Assembly (NCBI GenBank): GCA_016710625.1 | Contig: JADJVK010000002.1 | Location: 248,001-312,000, forward strand | From: Saprospiraceae bacterium | GTDB lineage: Bacteria > Bacteroidota > Bacteroidia > Chitinophagales > Saprospiraceae | Direction of reading: 5' to 3' | DNA length: 64,000 bases | Shown: positions 1 through 11,036 of the stretch, piece by piece | How the letters are laid out: each line of letters opens with the position of its first letter | Position numbering within the stretch: position 1 is the first letter of the stretch | Made by a program: the position numbers and the translations under genes | The notes under the pieces: generated by a model | Seen by the model: the letters and a program-made list of their open reading frames with translations, nothing else | The model's database searches: none | Told to the model about the DNA's origin: nothing

Positions 1-3000
1 TAGGTAAGGGCGGAGCATTGAGCTGGATTTGAATAGAAGTATCTAGACAACCATTACTGTCAGTGATAGATAATTGGTAGCTGCCAGCCACCAACTTATC
101 CAAATCTTGGGTCGTCGCTCCATTGCTCCACAAGAAACGATAATTTGATGTGCCGCCGTTAACAGAGATTGTGGCATAACCATCTTGGCTATTCGTACAT
201 TTCAATTGATAATTTCCATAGGACGGAATTGCTGCAATTTTTGCAACTAAAGGGGGTGGAGATTTTACTAATGCGTTCTTTATCTGTTGGTTATTATTAT
301 TGTCAGAAATCGAAATGGCATAATTACCAGGCAATAGATTAGTGATGGAATCAACATATCCAATCATCGTTTTGTCATATAATTTGTCTTTTAGGTCCTT
401 CCAAGAGTATTTGAATGGTGGAGCACCATTAATAATTCTGATCAAAACCTTACCGTCTGGCTTGTCAGAACAACTTGCATCATAAGTCGTGAAAATGGAC
501 TCAATATTGCAAATAATCTTAGTAACCGTCAGTGTTACAATACTATCACAACCTAATTGATTTTGGTATTTGAAAACATAAACACCAGCATTTAAGGTGT
601 CGTTTTCACAAACAGTTTTTTGAATATTTGTATAAGATTTGGTATTGAAAACCAAGTTGTAATTTATGATACTATCACAATTGTTAGTTGTTTTCAAAGT
701 GTCTGTAAAGCTGGTGGTGGCATATATTTTCTTGTTATTCAATGAGATAGTGTCTCCTTCGCAATAGTTGGAGTTGACAGAAATAATGATTTTAGGAATT
801 TGTATAATTGTAATTTGAAGGAAAGTGTCGCAAGAAATTGAATTAAATATGGTGTCAGTAAATGAGCCACCAGATTTATAGATTTTATTGTTAATGATCA
901 CAGAGTCATTTGTACAAATACTTGCACTGATCTTTTTAGTAGAAATTGGAGTTGTTTGATAATGTAGAATAATGATGCTATCGCAATAGATATTCGAAGT
1001 AAACGATTTATTGTAAAACCCTGATTTCGTTATTTTTGTACCATAAAAATCAAAATCTAGATTTTCACATTGTGTAATATTTAGTGTGTCTCTAAAAATG
1101 GATTTAATGGTTAAATTGATTTGAAAAACACTATCACAATTGAATTGCGATTTAAAACCAAAGCTATATAGCCCCGCCTTATCCAATTTTTGATTGTTGT
1201 AACTAATCCAACTTCCTTCGCAAATACTCGAATCAACTCTTTGGAAAATCGTATCTACAAAATTGATATCCAACGTTTTAATGGAATCGCAAGATAGTGT
1301 ATTACGAATTGTATCAATATATAAACCGCTCTTTAAGATTAATTTATTGCCAAATTGATAACTATCTCCCATACATTTTTGGACATCCAATTTTATTTTG
1401 ACAAAATTAATTACATTTAAATTCAGAGTTGTTATACTATCACATCCATCAATAGTTTTATCTAAAATATTATAGGTTCCTGCTGTTTTGAAATCTTTAC
1501 CACCGATTGTGAAAGTTTCATTGCTACAAATGGTCGCATTTTTTACCATTTGGTAAGTAGGATTCTTTTTTACTGTCAATTCAGTTATCGAATCGCAACC
1601 ATAAACCGAGACATTATTTAAGAAATAAACTCCTTCTGATTTATAATATTTACCAAAGACATTCACACTATCTCCTTCGCAATAAGATACATTTAATTTG
1701 TTGTAATATTTTGGCAACTTATTTACTTTGATGTAAATTGTTGTATCACAGCCATTTGGATTATTAATAAAGAAATTCGTATTGGTGTTGTCGCTGTAAT
1801 ATTTTCCGTGGATTAGGACAGAATCACCATTGCAAATATTTTTTTCTATTCTGACAGTTTGACTAAAATTGACGAGTAATTTCAGAATTTTTAAAGAATC
1901 ACAGGTGGTCGCAGATTTGATTGTATCTGTATATGTACCAGATGTTTTACAAATTAATTTACCAAATCGCACTGAATCACCTTCACAAATTTCTTTGTAA
2001 GTCTCACTTATAAAATATGTATTCTTTTTTAAGTTCAGATAAATTGTGGAATCGCAATTGAATTTATTTCTCAAAACAACTACATAATTTCCTGCATTGA
2101 AAAAAGAAGTCGTACCAATTTTTATGGAATCTTTTACACAGATTGTGGTGTCAATAATTGTATTTGAATTTGGGTTGACTTTTAAATTTAGATTAATGAT
2201 ACTATCACATCCAGCTTTGGAGATTAGATTTATTTTATAAAAACCTGATTGATTATATTTTATGTTATTGACTTGAACATAGGATCCTTCACAAATAGAA
2301 GTGTCAATATTTTTAGAAAATTTCGTAATGAAATTTAAATTTAAAAAGACCAAAGTATCACAACCATCTTTGTCTGATAATCTCAAAGTATCTTTTATGT
2401 TGCCCAACCCTTTATATGTTTTCCCATAAAATTCAATACTATCCAATGCACAAACTTCTGTCTGAATTCTAATAGGATTTGGTTTGGCTTTTTCAATAAC
2501 TTTCAAATATACGATGCTATCGCAGCCATAAATATTGAAAAATTTACCCCTGAAGTCACCACCAGATTTTATTAATTGCTTTCCAAAAAGAATGGAATCT
2601 CCTAGACATAATATTCTAGTATCTTGAGTTACAATTGAGTCAATTACAGTTAAATTCAAATATCGAACACTATCGCAAAGATTTGGAGTCGAAATTATTT
2701 CTTTATAAAACCCTGATTGAGTGTAAGTTGAATTACCTATTTTCACAACTTCTCCACGACAAATTGTTTTTACTAATGTATCGACTGGGTTTGCCATGAC
2801 CTTCAAATTCAAATAGATAGTGCTATCACAACCGACTGAATTGCTAAAAGTATTAATATAAAAACCTGTTTTGTCGTATATACTTGATCCAATTGCAATT
2901 TTTTTACCTTCACAAATAGTAGTATCCACTTGTTTTGAAAAAGTATCAGTAACTGTAAGAAGTAATGTAATCGAACTATCGCATTGATAGGTTGAAGAGG

Positions 3001-5427
3001 TGAATTTATTGGTGTAAACCCCTGGTTTATTATATTTTATATTGTTGAAAGTATATGTTTGATTACTACAAATCTGTCTTGCAATTGTGTCATTGTAGGT
3101 GGGTTTGAATATCAAATTATAATTTATCAAACTATCACAACCACCCGAAGAAATAAAACTATCAATATAATTTTGGGATTTTGTAAAGATTTTCTTTCCT
3201 ATCAGTATTGTGTCACCAGCACATTTTACAATGGTTTGATTGGATTCAAATCTATCCAAAACGACCAAATTAGTGGTGACAATACTATCGCAGCCAGTAG
3301 ATTTTGTATCTAATGTGTCAATGTAAGTTCCTGATTTAGAATAAATTGATAAGCCAACCTTCAAGGTTTGTCCTTTGCAAATAGCTAAATTTTGAGTAGT
3401 AAATTGTTTTGGGATAACTTTGATATTTACTTTTATCAAGCTATCGCAACCATCAATGGTACTGATGGTATCTTGAACTAATCCTGTGGATTTGTAGGTA
3501 CTATCCCCGATCTGATAGGTTTCTCCTTCACAAAGAGTGATATTGTAATTGTAGGTTTGTATATCTTTTACAAATAAATATAAATTTGTGATAGAATCAC
3601 AAATGTCTGGGGAATTAGAGAATGTCGTATCTGAATATAAACCAGTTTGGTAGTACAACTTGTTACCTAATTTATAAAATTGACCCGTACAAATTATTTT
3701 TACTAGATTCGTTTTAGGTTTTTGTTTAACTTTTAAATTCAGTATTGTAATCGAATCGCAACTGTTTTTCACCTTGACGGTATCACTATAAGTTCCACTT
3801 ACAAACAGGTTTTGATTTTTAAAAGTGACGAAGCCACCTTGACAAATACTAGTATCAATCACATTTATCCTTTCAGAACCCACAAATAAGTTAAGATAAA
3901 TTAAACTATCACAACCTAATGCAGTAATTAAGGTGTCTAATTTCGGACCAGATGTGTAATAGACTGATTTACCAATGGTTATGGAATCTCCATCACAAAT
4001 GTACCTATTGATTACACTTGACAATTTGGGCTTTATTGTTAAATTAAGTTCAACTATACTATCACAACCACCTTTGGATTTTAAGTAAATGAAATATTTA
4101 CCAGAAGTAGTGTAAGATTTATTATTGAGAAAAAAGGTGTCCCCGAAGCATCTTGTCTCATATAAAGAAGTAAACAGAGTATCTTTTAAAGACAAAAGAA
4201 TATTGTATGAGGAATCACAACCATATTGACTCGTGAATTTTATATTATACAATCCAGATTTGCTAAATAATTGATTGCCAAATCTTAATGTATCATTTTT
4301 GCAAATATTTATTCTGATAAGAGTATCAAATTTTGAATGAAATGTTATATCGGTGATGACAATACTATCACAACCTTGAATGGTGGTGAGTGTGTCTGAA
4401 TAAATGCCAGTTGAAGTATAGGTGTTTTTACCTATTGTATAAGTTGCACCTTCACATTTATCTATTTTGTTCGTGATTTTGATGTTGGGATAAATGTTAA
4501 TTATAACAGAGCTATCAGATATTTTCCCACAAAAATGAAAAATGTTTTAGCTGAATCTAACTTAGCATATGAAAATGAATTAATTAGATATTTTCCAGGA
4601 GGAAAATTGGTTAAATTCACCTGTTTGCTATTCTGAATACTAACAATTGTTGAATCTTTAGAAATGATATAATTTAATGCATATAACTCTGGATTCGGAA
4701 TGCCTTTATCAAATTTTGGAAGAATGGGGATAATAATACTGTCTTGTTGACAAAAATTTAAGGGTTGAATGCCGTTCAATGTACCTGCATCAGATCTACA
4801 AACTTTACAATTTAATCCAGCTTCATCACAAAATTGTAATTGGGCATATTCTAGTAAACCAGTTTTAGGAATCAAATCTGGTCCGAAATCTTCAATAATT
4901 AATTGCCATTTTCCATTAACTGTACCTTTATTAAAATCATTCAGATTTCCTTTGTATGGCAAATATGTCCCATAATATTGGGAGAAAATGGACCAAGGTT
5001 GTGCATTGTTCCAAACCAAAGCATAGGTCGTATCGGGCATTGGAGTCGTAAAAGTATCTACAAATGTGATATCCCAACGAGTTCCTTTGGTCAAAGATGC
5101 TGAATTATTGTTGAAATAAGGTCCGATTAAATTCACTTCTTGTCCAATTGGTGAAACCAACTTCATGGTCATGTCACTAATGAATTCATGAGTGAATTTC
5201 AAATATACTTTACATAAACCCTGGGAAGCTGAAGATAAGTCGTTGTTTGTAGCACCTTTGATATCAAAGTCAATTACTAATTTGGAATTATCATTGATTG
5301 TGTCAGTGCAGGTTAGACAGTTGCATTGTTTTAAACTCTGGGCATTCGTAATAAAACCAAGCAAAGTCATATGTACAAGTACACATAACCACTTAAAGTT
5401 TGGCCATATTAGTTTGCGATAGTTCAT
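1..5427 (-). CDS. Giant secreted repeat adhesin with P-domain and SprB repeats (3' end outside window, one apparent frameshift)
   Basis: The N-terminus has a signal peptide (about residues 1-30, ending NAQS) and then a region resembling the proprotein-convertase P-domain (about 45-205: VSPIGQEVNLIGP, GTRWDITFVD, NGKWQLIIEDFGPD). After about residue 300 the reading continues one frame over as roughly 26 Cys-containing repeats of about 50 residues (positions 4465-520). Two SprB-like repeats follow near the left edge (DGYATISVNGGTSNYRFLW, SNGATTQDLD). The downstream frame is open from 4546 to base 2 wherever I checked it. The first frame stops at 4501-4503. One extra A in the A5 run at 4531-4535 would join the frames as IFCGKISDS. 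The missing C-terminus probably carries a T9SS sorting or gliding-type C-terminal domain, as in related proteins (inference). Likely role: cell-surface adhesion. The binding target is not apparent. Confidence 0.75.
520..4465 (-). repeat. About 26 tandem CDSI-type protein repeats
   Basis: Imperfect tandem units of about 150 bp encode the pattern ICxGDSIxIGxxxY, then SGxYxDTxxS, then GCDSIxxLNLxV. I counted 26 CDS or CDT motifs from about 4370 down to about 550. Nearly every unit has one Cys in the IC motif and one in the CDS motif about 33 residues later, so each unit could hold one disulfide (inference). The copies are diverged at DNA level and are protein repeats, not a satellite or CRISPR array. 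Similar repeats are common in large secreted proteins of Saprospiraceae and related Bacteroidota. Confidence 0.85.
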
Positions 5428-5546
5428 AGAAACAAGCGGTTCTTGGTAAAATGGGAATCAATTTAAACAGCAAAAATATAGGATTTTGTTCAGATAATCA
5501 ACTAAATAGGATTTAAATATAAAAATCATTTATGTTTGAACAAATA

Positions 5547-6389
5547 TCAATTTGGTTTATAAGCCATTATCATTCTGGGTTTGTTTTGAATGTCATATTT
5601 CAGGGTTGCAATATATTTTTTTTCTTCAAAGAGTTTTACTGTTTCATTTGCATAAAATTCATTGATTTCTACAAATATTAAACCGTTGTCAGACAGGTGG
5701 TTATGGGCGAAATTGAGTATGGAATCGTAAAAAATTAATGGTTGATTATTTGCAACGAAAAGGGCAATTTTGGGTTCGTGATCAATCACACTTTTGTCCA
5801 TTTTCACTTGCTCTTCTTCTTGAATATAGGGTGGATTTGAAACAATGATATCAAATTTTTTTTCAAAAATAATATTGGATAAAATATCTCCATGGATGAA
5901 ATTTATCTCGGATTTGAAAGTATCAGCATTTTTGGCTGCAATTTTCAAAGCACTTTCACTAATATCCAGAGCACTAATTTCAATATTTGGGAAAAGCAAT
6001 TTTAAAGTTATAGGAATACATCCAGATCCTGTTCCAATATCTATGATCGAATGAATGTAATTTCTTTTTGAGACTTCCAACTTTATCCATTCCACCAATT
6101 CTTCAGTTTCAAATCTCGGAATCAACACATCCGAATTTACATAAAATTTTCTTCCCCAAAAATAGGCAGAATTTGTAAGATATTGAATTGGAAAGCCTTG
6201 GATTACTTTTTCTATAAAATAAAAAAGATGATTTTGGTTTTCAACACCAAAATCATCAAGATCCTTTTCAGTGGTATAGTAATTAAAAAAATCTTCGAAT
6301 AATATTCTTGTTATTGATTTGGCTTCAATGATGCCAAAATCGAGAGTTAATTTTTCAACACAAATTTTTTTTGCACTTTCGTAATTCAT
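5547..6389 (-). CDS. prmC: Peptide chain release factor N5-glutamine methyltransferase PrmC
   Basis: PrmC (HemK) methylates the Gln of the GGQ motif in release factors RF1 and RF2 using S-adenosylmethionine, in the cytoplasm. Visible are the N-terminal helical domain, IPRFETEELV (about 90-99), the SAM-binding DIGTGSGC (117-124) and the catalytic NPPY (185-188), all typical of the family. Length is about 280 residues, as expected. I chose the ATG at 6389. An in-frame TTG six codons upstream (6407) would add only LLFLS and is less likely. The gene stands alone between the adhesin and the subtilase, both on the same strand. Confidence 0.93.
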   Translation of the reverse strand: MNYESAKKICVEKLTLDFGIIEAKSITRILFEDFFNYYTTEKDLDDFGVENQNHLFYFIEKVIQGFPIQYLTNSAYFWGRKFYVNSDVLIPRFETEELVEWIKLEVSKRNYIHSIIDIGTGSGCIPITLKLLFPNIEISALDISESALKIAAKNADTFKSEINFIHGDILSNIIFEKKFDIIVSNPPYIQEEEQVKMDKSVIDHEPKIALFVANNQPLIFYDSILNFAHNHLSDNGLIFVEINEFYANETVKLFEEKKYIATLKYDIQNKPRMIMAYKPN

Positions 6390-6443
6390 GCTCAAAAATA
6401 ATAACAATGTTCGTTATTCAAAAATCCAGCCAAATCATGTAAT

Positions 6444-9400
6444 TTATTGTTTTATAAAGTTATTCGTAAAAATTTGATCATTTATTTTGGTCTTCACTAA
6501 ATAAAAAACATTTGCTAAGTCACTTATTGTCAGTTTGTAACTCGTTTTTTCTCCAGAATTTTCAAACTCAAACTTTCTAATTAATTTTCCATTAATATCA
6601 AATAATTCATTTTGAATTTTATTTGACTTACTTTTTTCTATTTGTAAGAAAACTTCATTCGTTGCTACTTTCGGGAATAAATTACATTGCACTACATCTG
6701 AAACTTCTTTGTTTGGTGTGGTTAATACTATAGCTTTGGTAATCTTTGATGTTCCACATAGTCCTTCAGAGGTAAGGCTGACATAATAAGTTCCCGTTGA
6801 TAAGTAGGTATGTGTAGGATTAATATCAGTACTTGTTGTCCCATCGCCAAATTCCCATAAATAACTGTTTGCATTTGTAGATGTATTCGTGAAATCTACA
6901 GTATTCCCATTATTTAAATTACTAAAAGAGGAAACTGGGGAAGGCTTAATCGTTAAACTTTTCGTAATAACAATTGTGTCTAAGCCATTATAAACTGTTA
7001 AAGTAATATTTTTTACTCCTGCAGATAACCACTTAATTTTGTGAGGTCCAATTAATTGTGAAGTGCTAGATGGAGATCCTCCAAATCCGAAATTCCATAG
7101 ATAATTCAAACTATTTCCAGCAATAATATTAGGCGTAATTGTCACAGTATCTGCATTTAAACATCCTTCAGTTTTATCAAAATTAAAATCGGCAATTGGA
7201 GCAACTAATAAGTTATTTGCAAAATTGATATTATCAATATAAATATTGTTACTATTTCCATTTACTGATTCAAAAACGATAATTACAGATTTACCTTTAA
7301 ACTCAGTCAAATCTAATGCATAATTTCTCCAATGTTCTTTTGCAGTTGGTATCCAATTTTGTAATGAGTTTTGAGCAGAAGCCATCGTATATGAACTCTT
7401 CTTAAAAATGGTGTTTAGTAATTTGTTATTACAATTTTCATAAACATGAATTAATAAACTATCCGAAGTAGATGTATTCTTTCTTATATTTGATAAATCA
7501 AAAGAAATGTATGGAGTATTAGCAGTATCTGGAATTGTAATTGTTGGCAAATAAAGTCTATCCCTAGCACCGATTGTTTTATTTTTATAATTGTAAGTAT
7601 TGATATAAGCTGCATTCGTTGGATTTCCATCTGAACCAATACAATTTATTCTACTCCAAGTAGTTATGTCATTGTTGTCAATAATCCAATTGTCTGGAGG
7701 GAAATTACTAGATTCGAAATTTTCACTAGAATTATATTGAATATTATTTTTGAAAATGAAGAATTTCACCTTTGTATTCAACGTATCATTGTAGAAAACA
7801 ATATCATCCTGTAATTTTATCCAAGTTTTAATTACATTTTCTCCAGAAGTGCTTATTTGAACTGGAGTTTTGAAAGTATAAACATAGGAAGATCCAACTT
7901 TAATGGTATCAGTGATTTCTTCTGTAATTGGACTTTCATTATTTAATTGATAAGAAACAACGAAATTGGAAATGACATTATTTCCATTATTCTTAATACT
8001 AATTTTTACACTATCTTCAATATTGCTACAGCTGAATTTAGTCGAAATCGGTGAAAGTATATTCGTAACTCCAGCATCAAAAGCCTGAGGGCAGCTTTTT
8101 AACCCAGAATTATATAAAACAGCAATTGCCCTTCTTCCAGTTATGTTTTCAAAATTGTTTGCACTCACTGAAAACCAATTTTCGGCAACTGGATTTTTAA
8201 TTGGAATCGTAAAACTATTGGTATTAGAAATGCCAATAGAATCCATATATTTTTCATTTAAATAATGAATAGTGTAGAAATCGGCACCAGTAACTTTATT
8301 CCAAGAAATACTCATTGAATCAATACAAACCTTATCAACTTTAATATTTGTGGGAACTGGCATGATGGATAAGGGAGCTTTGGTTTCAAAACTTCCATTA
8401 ACTCCTGAAATTTTCAACCAAACTTTTCCAGAAATAACAGATGGAACTACCCAATCCATATATCTTGAACTTCCAGTGGAACTTCCAATTGGAGTCCAAG
8501 AGGCTTTGTCGTTGGTGGAATAGGAAAGATTGTATTGTCCATCCTCTTTTGCATCCCAAAATATTCCGATTTTATCATTAGGTACTAGGCTTTCACCACC
8601 GATTGGATAAGTGATTGCTACATCAGAAATTGGAATTATTTCATGTGTTAAAAAATACTTTTGTGGTCCAAATGGAATTGATTTTCCATTGATGATTATT
8701 TTGTAAGTTCCAGTTTCAGGATAACTAATTAATACTTGTTCAACATTATTCAAATTATCTATACCAAAAGTCGCTGGCATATTTAAGTTTGCTGCTTTGG
8801 GTGTTGTATCTAAAACCCATGGGTACAATTCTTTTCCACTTGGGGTGATTACTTTCAAATCTAAATTATTGACCAAGGCTATTTTAGAAATTATAGATGG
8901 TTCAATATCAGCCCAATATAGCATGAATCGTACTTCTTTTGTATTGTCGTCAACAGTAATTTCTTTGGTATGAATTTCATTCAAATCAATTTTGTCAGTT
9001 AAATATCGCTTTGATTCCAACAGTTTATAGGCTCTGTATGCATTCACATGTCCCCATCCAAACTTAAAATCAGGACCCGGGTTGCCAAGGTCGTTTGCTG
9101 TATTCATTAAAGCACATTTTAATAAAGCTGCATCAGGACTTTCTCCATTGTTTATTTGCTTATATCCTTGCATCAATTGAGCAAGTATCCCAGAAATGCC
9201 TGGTGCTGCAGCGGAAGTGCCTCCAAAAACCACATAAGTATTATTAATGCCATTCGAATTTTGTCGAGTGCCATTTGCACAGATATCTGGCTTGATTCTT
9301 CCATCATAAGTCGGTCCTCTACTGGAAGTGGTGTCCAGCCCAAGTTCAGGATTTAGATTTCCCGTTGCAATTGAGTTTTTAGCTAGTTTATGTCCACCTG

Positions 9401-10502
9401 TAATATTTCCCCATTGCCCCCCGGCACCACCACCTTTATAATTGCAATTTGCACCGTTGTTATTTCCAGCAGAAAAAACATGCATCAATTTCTCGTTTTC
9501 ATAAAGTTGTTTGTCTATCCTTTGCGAAACAGTTGTAAATGTATTACAACCATCTGAATAAGAGGAGTTTGTGATGTTTACTCCTCTGTATTTATGCAAG
9601 CCTAGGGTGGTGTCTGTATAAGAATTTTCATAATCAGTTGTGAAAATAAATGCACCTTTAGCCATTCCTGCCATCAAAGGATTTAGGTTTCCTGCTGAAC
9701 CAATGATGCCAGCAACACCATCTCCATGATTTGTATTTGATGGGCTAGTAGCATTGTCAGTTGACATACTATTATCCACTCTGTTTTTAAAATCGATATG
9801 TGGTCCTATATTACCATCATCTCTTACTAATACATTGATTCCAGATCCATCTAATTTGTATCCAATTCCTCTATCAACATTTAATAAATTACTTCGATGA
9901 AGTGCCCTTCCTCTATTGTCATCAGCAATAGCTGGTGGAGCTATTGGTTCTATAAATAAAACATTTCCAATTGCAGCAAGTAGAGGGATGTTTTTAAATG
10001 GAATTGAAAGGGAAATCAAATCCTCATTCTCATATTTATGTAAAATCTTACAATTGATATCATTTAGGTTTTTCATGAATGTGTCATGGCTTACTATTGG
10101 TATATACTTACAGTTTACCAAATAATTATCACCCTCAACAGCCCAATTTCCTACAGTATTTTCGTGAATATCTTGTTGTAATTTATCTTCAGGACTTAAC
10201 TCAAACAATGTTTTTATTGGCTTAGAATATAGATCACTTAGTTTGAAATTCATATTGAAAGTAACTAGATAAGCATTGTTAGGAATATAATTCCAAAAGG
10301 TAACCCCTTTTTCATTAAGCTCTTGGATTTCACTTTTTGATAGAAGTGAGTGGGTTTGTAGAATATAAATATCTGAAAATGATATACTTTTGACATTTTC
10401 AATTGGTGAAATTTTGTCAATTATACGGTTGTGAAGCCAAATGCTTTGACTAAATGAAATATTAGCAAGAAAAGAGAATAATAGTAAATATAAATATCTC
10501 AT
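6444..10502 (-). CDS. T9SS-secreted subtilisin-like (S8) serine protease with PKD domain
   Basis: A 1352-residue secreted protease. A signal peptide (about 1-19) is followed by an N-terminal pro-like region (20-195) and an S8 catalytic domain with Asp228 (VLVRDDG), His259 (NHGDGVAG), oxyanion Asn347 (SAGNNNG) and Ser430 (FGGTSAAAP), so the triad looks complete. Next come beta-sandwich and fibronectin-like segments, a region resembling cleaved-adhesin/MAM modules (about 950-1110) and a PKD repeat (SYLWEFGDGTTSTD). The last 80 or so residues (LFPKVATNEVFLQIEK to the end) are a T9SS type A sorting tail. It is therefore probably exported through the outer membrane and anchored or released there. 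The substrate cannot be inferred. A promoter and hairpin lie far upstream (10636-10807) and could form a long leader. Confidence 0.9.
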   Translation of the reverse strand: MRYLYLLLFSFLANISFSQSIWLHNRIIDKISPIENVKSISFSDIYILQTHSLLSKSEIQELNEKGVTFWNYIPNNAYLVTFNMNFKLSDLYSKPIKTLFELSPEDKLQQDIHENTVGNWAVEGDNYLVNCKYIPIVSHDTFMKNLNDINCKILHKYENEDLISLSIPFKNIPLLAAIGNVLFIEPIAPPAIADDNRGRALHRSNLLNVDRGIGYKLDGSGINVLVRDDGNIGPHIDFKNRVDNSMSTDNATSPSNTNHGDGVAGIIGSAGNLNPLMAGMAKGAFIFTTDYENSYTDTTLGLHKYRGVNITNSSYSDGCNTFTTVSQRIDKQLYENEKLMHVFSAGNNNGANCNYKGGGAGGQWGNITGGHKLAKNSIATGNLNPELGLDTTSSRGPTYDGRIKPDICANGTRQNSNGINNTYVVFGGTSAAAPGISGILAQLMQGYKQINNGESPDAALLKCALMNTANDLGNPGPDFKFGWGHVNAYRAYKLLESKRYLTDKIDLNEIHTKEITVDDNTKEVRFMLYWADIEPSIISKIALVNNLDLKVITPSGKELYPWVLDTTPKAANLNMPATFGIDNLNNVEQVLISYPETGTYKIIINGKSIPFGPQKYFLTHEIIPISDVAITYPIGGESLVPNDKIGIFWDAKEDGQYNLSYSTNDKASWTPIGSSTGSSRYMDWVVPSVISGKVWLKISGVNGSFETKAPLSIMPVPTNIKVDKVCIDSMSISWNKVTGADFYTIHYLNEKYMDSIGISNTNSFTIPIKNPVAENWFSVSANNFENITGRRAIAVLYNSGLKSCPQAFDAGVTNILSPISTKFSCSNIEDSVKISIKNNGNNVISNFVVSYQLNNESPITEEITDTIKVGSSYVYTFKTPVQISTSGENVIKTWIKLQDDIVFYNDTLNTKVKFFIFKNNIQYNSSENFESSNFPPDNWIIDNNDITTWSRINCIGSDGNPTNAAYINTYNYKNKTIGARDRLYLPTITIPDTANTPYISFDLSNIRKNTSTSDSLLIHVYENCNNKLLNTIFKKSSYTMASAQNSLQNWIPTAKEHWRNYALDLTEFKGKSVIIVFESVNGNSNNIYIDNINFANNLLVAPIADFNFDKTEGCLNADTVTITPNIIAGNSLNYLWNFGFGGSPSSTSQLIGPHKIKWLSAGVKNITLTVYNGLDTIVITKSLTIKPSPVSSFSNLNNGNTVDFTNTSTNANSYLWEFGDGTTSTDINPTHTYLSTGTYYVSLTSEGLCGTSKITKAIVLTTPNKEVSDVVQCNLFPKVATNEVFLQIEKSKSNKIQNELFDINGKLIRKFEFENSGEKTSYKLTISDLANVFYLVKTKINDQIFTNNFIKQ

Positions 10503-10630
10503 ATTAATTATAGTTTTAAAATGGAATGAATCTCCAAATATAAATAAATATAGCTAATTTATATTGATATAATATTTTTAAATAAGAAAAGAATAGAAAT
10601 TTTATTTTGAAGATTTAGTATGGATTAAAT

Positions 10631-10769
10631 AAAAAGTGGCGATGCTAACTTCTAGCACCACCACTACTAATTTATAAAATTCCAATTATCTATTTTCAAA
10701 AAAGTATATAAAATTATAAAGTGAAAATACAATTTCTTTTCACTTCAATATTTTATCATTAAATTGATT
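10631..10769 (-). ncRNA. Candidate small RNA or attenuated 5' leader
   Basis: On the minus strand a promoter candidate at 10807-10776 would start RNA near 10769. The RNA would contain a perfect 9-bp stem-loop (10745-10719; AAGTGAAAA paired with TTTTCACTT). It would end in an 11-bp imperfect stem (10664-10636) followed by TTTTT (10635-10631), the shape of an intrinsic terminator. The product would be about 135-140 nt. It could be a free small RNA or the leader of the subtilase gene with a transcription attenuator. No RNA family is recognised. Confidence 0.3.
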
Positions 10770-10775
10770 TCGATG

Positions 10776-10807
10776 CAAATTTATTTAATTTTTCTGTAAA
10801 TAATAAA
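10776..10807 (-). promoter_or_regulatory. Bacteroidota-type promoter candidate, minus strand
   Basis: Reading the minus strand, TTTA (10807-10804), a 20-base spacer and TAAATTTG (10783-10776) resemble the Bacteroidota -33 TTTG / -7 TAnnTTTG promoter. It points toward the candidate small RNA and the subtilase gene. A pair of LytTR-like half-sites lies immediately upstream. Confidence 0.35.
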
Positions 10808-10822
10808 TTTTTTTTCTAAAAT

Positions 10823-10852
10823 GTTGTAAACTGTAACATTTTAGTTGTGAAC
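10823..10852 (+). promoter_or_regulatory. LytTR-like tandem half-sites, pair 1
   Basis: GTTGTAAAC (10823-10831) and GTTGTGAAC (10844-10852) are direct repeats whose starts are 21 bp apart, two helical turns. This is the known arrangement for LytTR-domain binding (9-bp repeats with a 12-bp gap). The bases do not fit the published LytTR consensus closely, so assignment rests on geometry and on proximity to the LytTR gene at 11196. Confidence 0.4.
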
Positions 10853-11006
10853 GGTAAGAAATAGCTACTAAATGGCAAGAATATTTTTGTATTTGTATTG
10901 TTTGCTTAAAAGAATATTGTTTGTAGAGGGGTTTCAAAATGTTTATATTTATTATTTTTAATTATAATATTTTAAAAGTAATATTTTGAATTTAGAAATG
11001 GAAAAT

Positions 11007-11036
11007 GTGGTAAACTGTAAAATTTTAGTTGTGAAT
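11007..11036 (+). promoter_or_regulatory. LytTR-like tandem half-sites, pair 2
   Basis: GTGGTAAAC (11007-11015) and GTTGTGAAT (11028-11036) repeat the pair at 10823-10852 with the same 21-bp period, within a 37-bp block of about 85-90% identity repeated 184 bp away. The pair lies about 130 bp upstream of the -7 box of the LytTR gene. Confidence 0.4.

Noticed and set aside
3059..3313. Plus-strand open frame of 84 codons inside the repeat adhesin
   Set aside because: It is antisense to the CDSI repeats and has no homology or start context; it is a shadow of the coding strand.
520..4465. Tandem repeats considered as a CRISPR array
   Set aside because: Unit length is about 150 bp, copies are diverged and translate to a conserved protein motif; there are no short identical repeats with unique spacers and no cas genes.
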